7,020 bases of DNA from CAZFCK01 sp964517355 (GTDB lineage Bacteria; Desulfobacterota; Desulfovibrionia; Desulfovibrionales; Desulfovibrionaceae): NCBI GenBank assembly GCA_964517355.1, contig CAZFCK010000242.1, positions 1-7,020 of the forward strand, given 5' to 3'. Position numbers and translations under genes: made by a program. Below are positions 6,054 to 7,020 of this stretch, in pieces (position 1 is the first letter of the stretch; each line of letters begins with the position of its first letter). The notes under the pieces are model-generated. The model saw only the letters and a list, made by a program, of their open reading frames with translations, was not told the origin of the DNA and did not search any database.

Positions 6054-6776
6054 TCAAAACAACCAGAGATGATCAAGCTCGTCGCCGTGGCGTCCTTCGG
6101 TTTTGCGTTCGCGCATGACTCTGGCCGGGATGCCGGCGACAACGGTGTTTTCGGGCACATCGTGGGTGACCAGTGCGTGGGAGGCCACAATGGCCTCGCG
6201 GCCGATGGTGATGCCGGGCATGATGGTCACGTGGCTGTATATCTTGGCGTAATCATGCACCACCACCGGGGCGTAGCTGCGCTCGATGTGCGAGGCCTCG
6301 GAATGCGAGTGCGTGAAGATGCAGACGTTCTCGGCCAGGGCTACGTAATGGCCAAGACTGACCCCTCCCTTGCTGTCGATAAACACGCCGCGGTTGAAGA
6401 AAACGTTGTCCCCAAGCTCTATGAATTGGGCGAAGTTGAAGCGCACGTTTTCCTCGGCGATGAACGCCTTGCCGCAGTGTTTGAACATGTTCCGCGCGAG
6501 CAACCGGCGGAAGGGAATGGAAAAGGGAACCAGCAGGCTTAGCGGCAGCCTGTCGAAAGCGTCCCAGAGGAAATGCAGATGCCGTTGCTCGGGCGTGAAG
6601 GGAGTTTCATGCCCCTTGGGCAGGGTTTCACTGTAGAGCTTCCCTTGCGCCAGCATGGCCGCGTCGAGGCCTTCGCCTCCCAGGAGGCCATAAATGCGCA
6701 CAGCGACCGCGGGGTCGCCACATTGAGGCAGCAGTGCTTCAATTTCGGCCAGCTTATTCTCAAAAATCGTGCTCAT
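6054..6776 (-). CDS. Left-handed beta-helix acyltransferase (hexapeptide-repeat, maltose/CatB acetyltransferase-like)
   Basis: This is a 240-residue soluble enzyme that probably transfers an acetyl or other acyl group from acyl-CoA to a hydroxyl or amino group of a sugar, glycan or small molecule, usually as a trimer. Hexapeptide repeats run from about residue 102 to 215, including LGDNVFFNRGVFID (121-134) and TIMPGITIGREAIV (184-197). The closing motif AGIPARVM (214-221) is typical of the LacA/Maa/WcaF-like group. H156 and H158 in IFTHSHS are candidates for the catalytic histidine. The first 100 residues are helical and fairly hydrophobic (LPLSLLVPFSIPF, 77-89), longer than the short N-terminal cap of maltose acetyltransferases. 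The start is placed at 6776 because GGAGGA (6785-6790) sits 8 nt upstream; an upstream TTG at 6878 extends the frame by 34 poorly structured residues. It converges on the regulator with a 60-bp gap in which I see no clear terminator. The acceptor is unknown. Confidence 0.88.
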   Translation of the reverse strand: MSTIFENKLAEIEALLPQCGDPAVAVRIYGLLGGEGLDAAMLAQGKLYSETLPKGHETPFTPEQRHLHFLWDAFDRLPLSLLVPFSIPFRRLLARNMFKHCGKAFIAEENVRFNFAQFIELGDNVFFNRGVFIDSKGGVSLGHYVALAENVCIFTHSHSEASHIERSYAPVVVHDYAKIYSHVTIMPGITIGREAIVASHALVTHDVPENTVVAGIPARVMRERKTEGRHGDELDHLWLF

Positions 6777-6900
6777 GGCGACGTTCCTCCGGGCAGCGCA
6801 GCCCTGCTTCCTGTGGAAGCCGTTTGCGGTTTTCCTTACAGCCTCTTCCCCAACAGTGACGGGATTGCTCCTTTTCAAGATCTGTCCGGTTCTCCGACAT
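6760..6900 (-). CDS. Possible 46-residue upstream ORF overlapping the acyltransferase start
   Basis: An ATG at 6900 opens a 46-codon frame that ends 17 nt inside the acyltransferase gene, in another frame. The peptide is very hydrophilic, rich in Arg, Glu and Lys with three Cys, and has no recognisable domain. A weak AAGGG lies about 8 nt upstream, beside a TATATAT run that might instead be a -10 box. If it is translated, the overlap would couple it to the acyltransferase. It is equally likely to be a chance frame in the leader. Confidence 0.15.
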   Translation of the reverse strand: MSENRTDLEKEQSRHCWGRGCKENRKRLPQEAGLRCPEERRHEHDF

Positions 6901-6932
6901 ATATATACCCTTATTGACGGGGCGAGGCCATC

Positions 6933-6944
6933 CCACCGGGGTGG
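6933..6944. repeat. Small GC-rich inverted repeat upstream of the acyltransferase
   Basis: CCACC (6933-6937) and GGTGG (6940-6944) pair around GG, immediately before a GAGCAT hexamer at 6944-6949. It is about 160 bp upstream of the acyltransferase start. It could be part of a promoter region or leader; the short arms make chance plausible. Confidence 0.2.
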
Positions 6945-6981
6945 AGCATATCAACCACGAATTGCGGGCTAGCGCATTTTC

Positions 6982-6996
6982 GCCTTGAAACAAGGC
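6982..6996. repeat. Small hairpin near the right window edge
   Basis: GCCTTG (6982-6987) and CAAGGC (6991-6996) pair perfectly around AAA. The preceding CTAGCGC (6969-6975), the run of T and the GAAAC core recall the loop of the GAGCAT repeat copy 1, where CTAGCGC is followed by TTTTCAAACG. It may be a degenerate relative of that family; the match is partial. Confidence 0.25.
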
Positions 6997-7000
6997 TCTC

Positions 7001-7020
7001 CCCTGAAACAATTTCCAATT
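7001..7020. repeat. Left half of the palindrome repeated at the window's left edge
   Basis: Positions 7006-7020 are identical to positions 1-15. The preceding CCCTG (7001-7005) is complementary to CAGGG at 20-24. Overlaying the two edges gives a hairpin with 13-bp arms, CCCTGAAACAATT and AATTGTTCCAGGG, one mismatch and a TCC loop. The 244 bp from 6777 to the window end hold no other gene that I can support. Confidence 0.6.

Noticed and set aside
5994..6542. A 182-codon plus-strand open frame starting right after the regulator stop
   Set aside because: It lies antisense to the acyltransferase, whose motifs and ribosome site are clear. The product has no domain features and the start lacks a ribosome site.
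1..7020. Mobile element or plasmid backbone implied by the identical window ends
   Set aside because: No transposase, integrase, replication or mobilisation gene is present, so the shared ends alone do not justify calling an element.

Overview
The window holds five protein genes: a sulfotransferase, a DUF169 protein, a half-size EamA transporter, a large SARP-type STAND regulator and a hexapeptide-repeat acyltransferase. It has no rRNA, tRNA, CRISPR array, transposase or phage gene that I can see. Strong Shine-Dalgarno sites and moderately high G+C point to a bacterium. A DUF169 protein, a roughly 1000-residue BTAD/NB-ARC/TPR regulator and long GGGGAAACCC-type palindromes together suggest an anaerobic Desulfobacterota-like organism. 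That placement is inference from gene content; no marker gene is present.

Layout. Positions 1-129 are a palindrome-rich leader, followed by the sulfotransferase (+, 130-1287). A 201-bp convergent gap holds two hairpins that share an 11-mer. On the minus strand come the EamA protein (2323-2733) and, downstream of it, the DUF169 protein (1489-2265). A GAGCAT-type hairpin at their junction supplies the EamA stop codon. A 164-bp divergent region contains a repeated CGTCCC/GGGACG cluster and leads to the regulator (+, 2898-5993). The acyltransferase (-, 6054-6776) converges on the regulator, and its 244-bp upstream region runs to the window end with several small inverted repeats.

How the genes relate. 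Only the EamA-DUF169 pair looks like a possible transcription unit. The sulfotransferase and acyltransferase are both group-transfer enzymes that could decorate lipids, glycans or small molecules, but their arrangement gives no operon evidence. The regulator could control itself and the divergent EamA-DUF169 pair through the shared intergenic region. I do not see a clearly new defence or biosynthetic system.

The most intriguing non-coding signal is at the window edges. The first and last 15 bases are identical and are complementary halves of one hairpin, so either the molecule is circular (about 7005 bp) or both ends fall in copies of one dispersed palindrome. The GAGCAT hairpin family, with two same-orientation copies 2.26 kb apart, is the other repeat to follow. 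For three of the five genes the best start is internal to the longest open frame; these starts were chosen from ribosome binding sites and domain boundaries.
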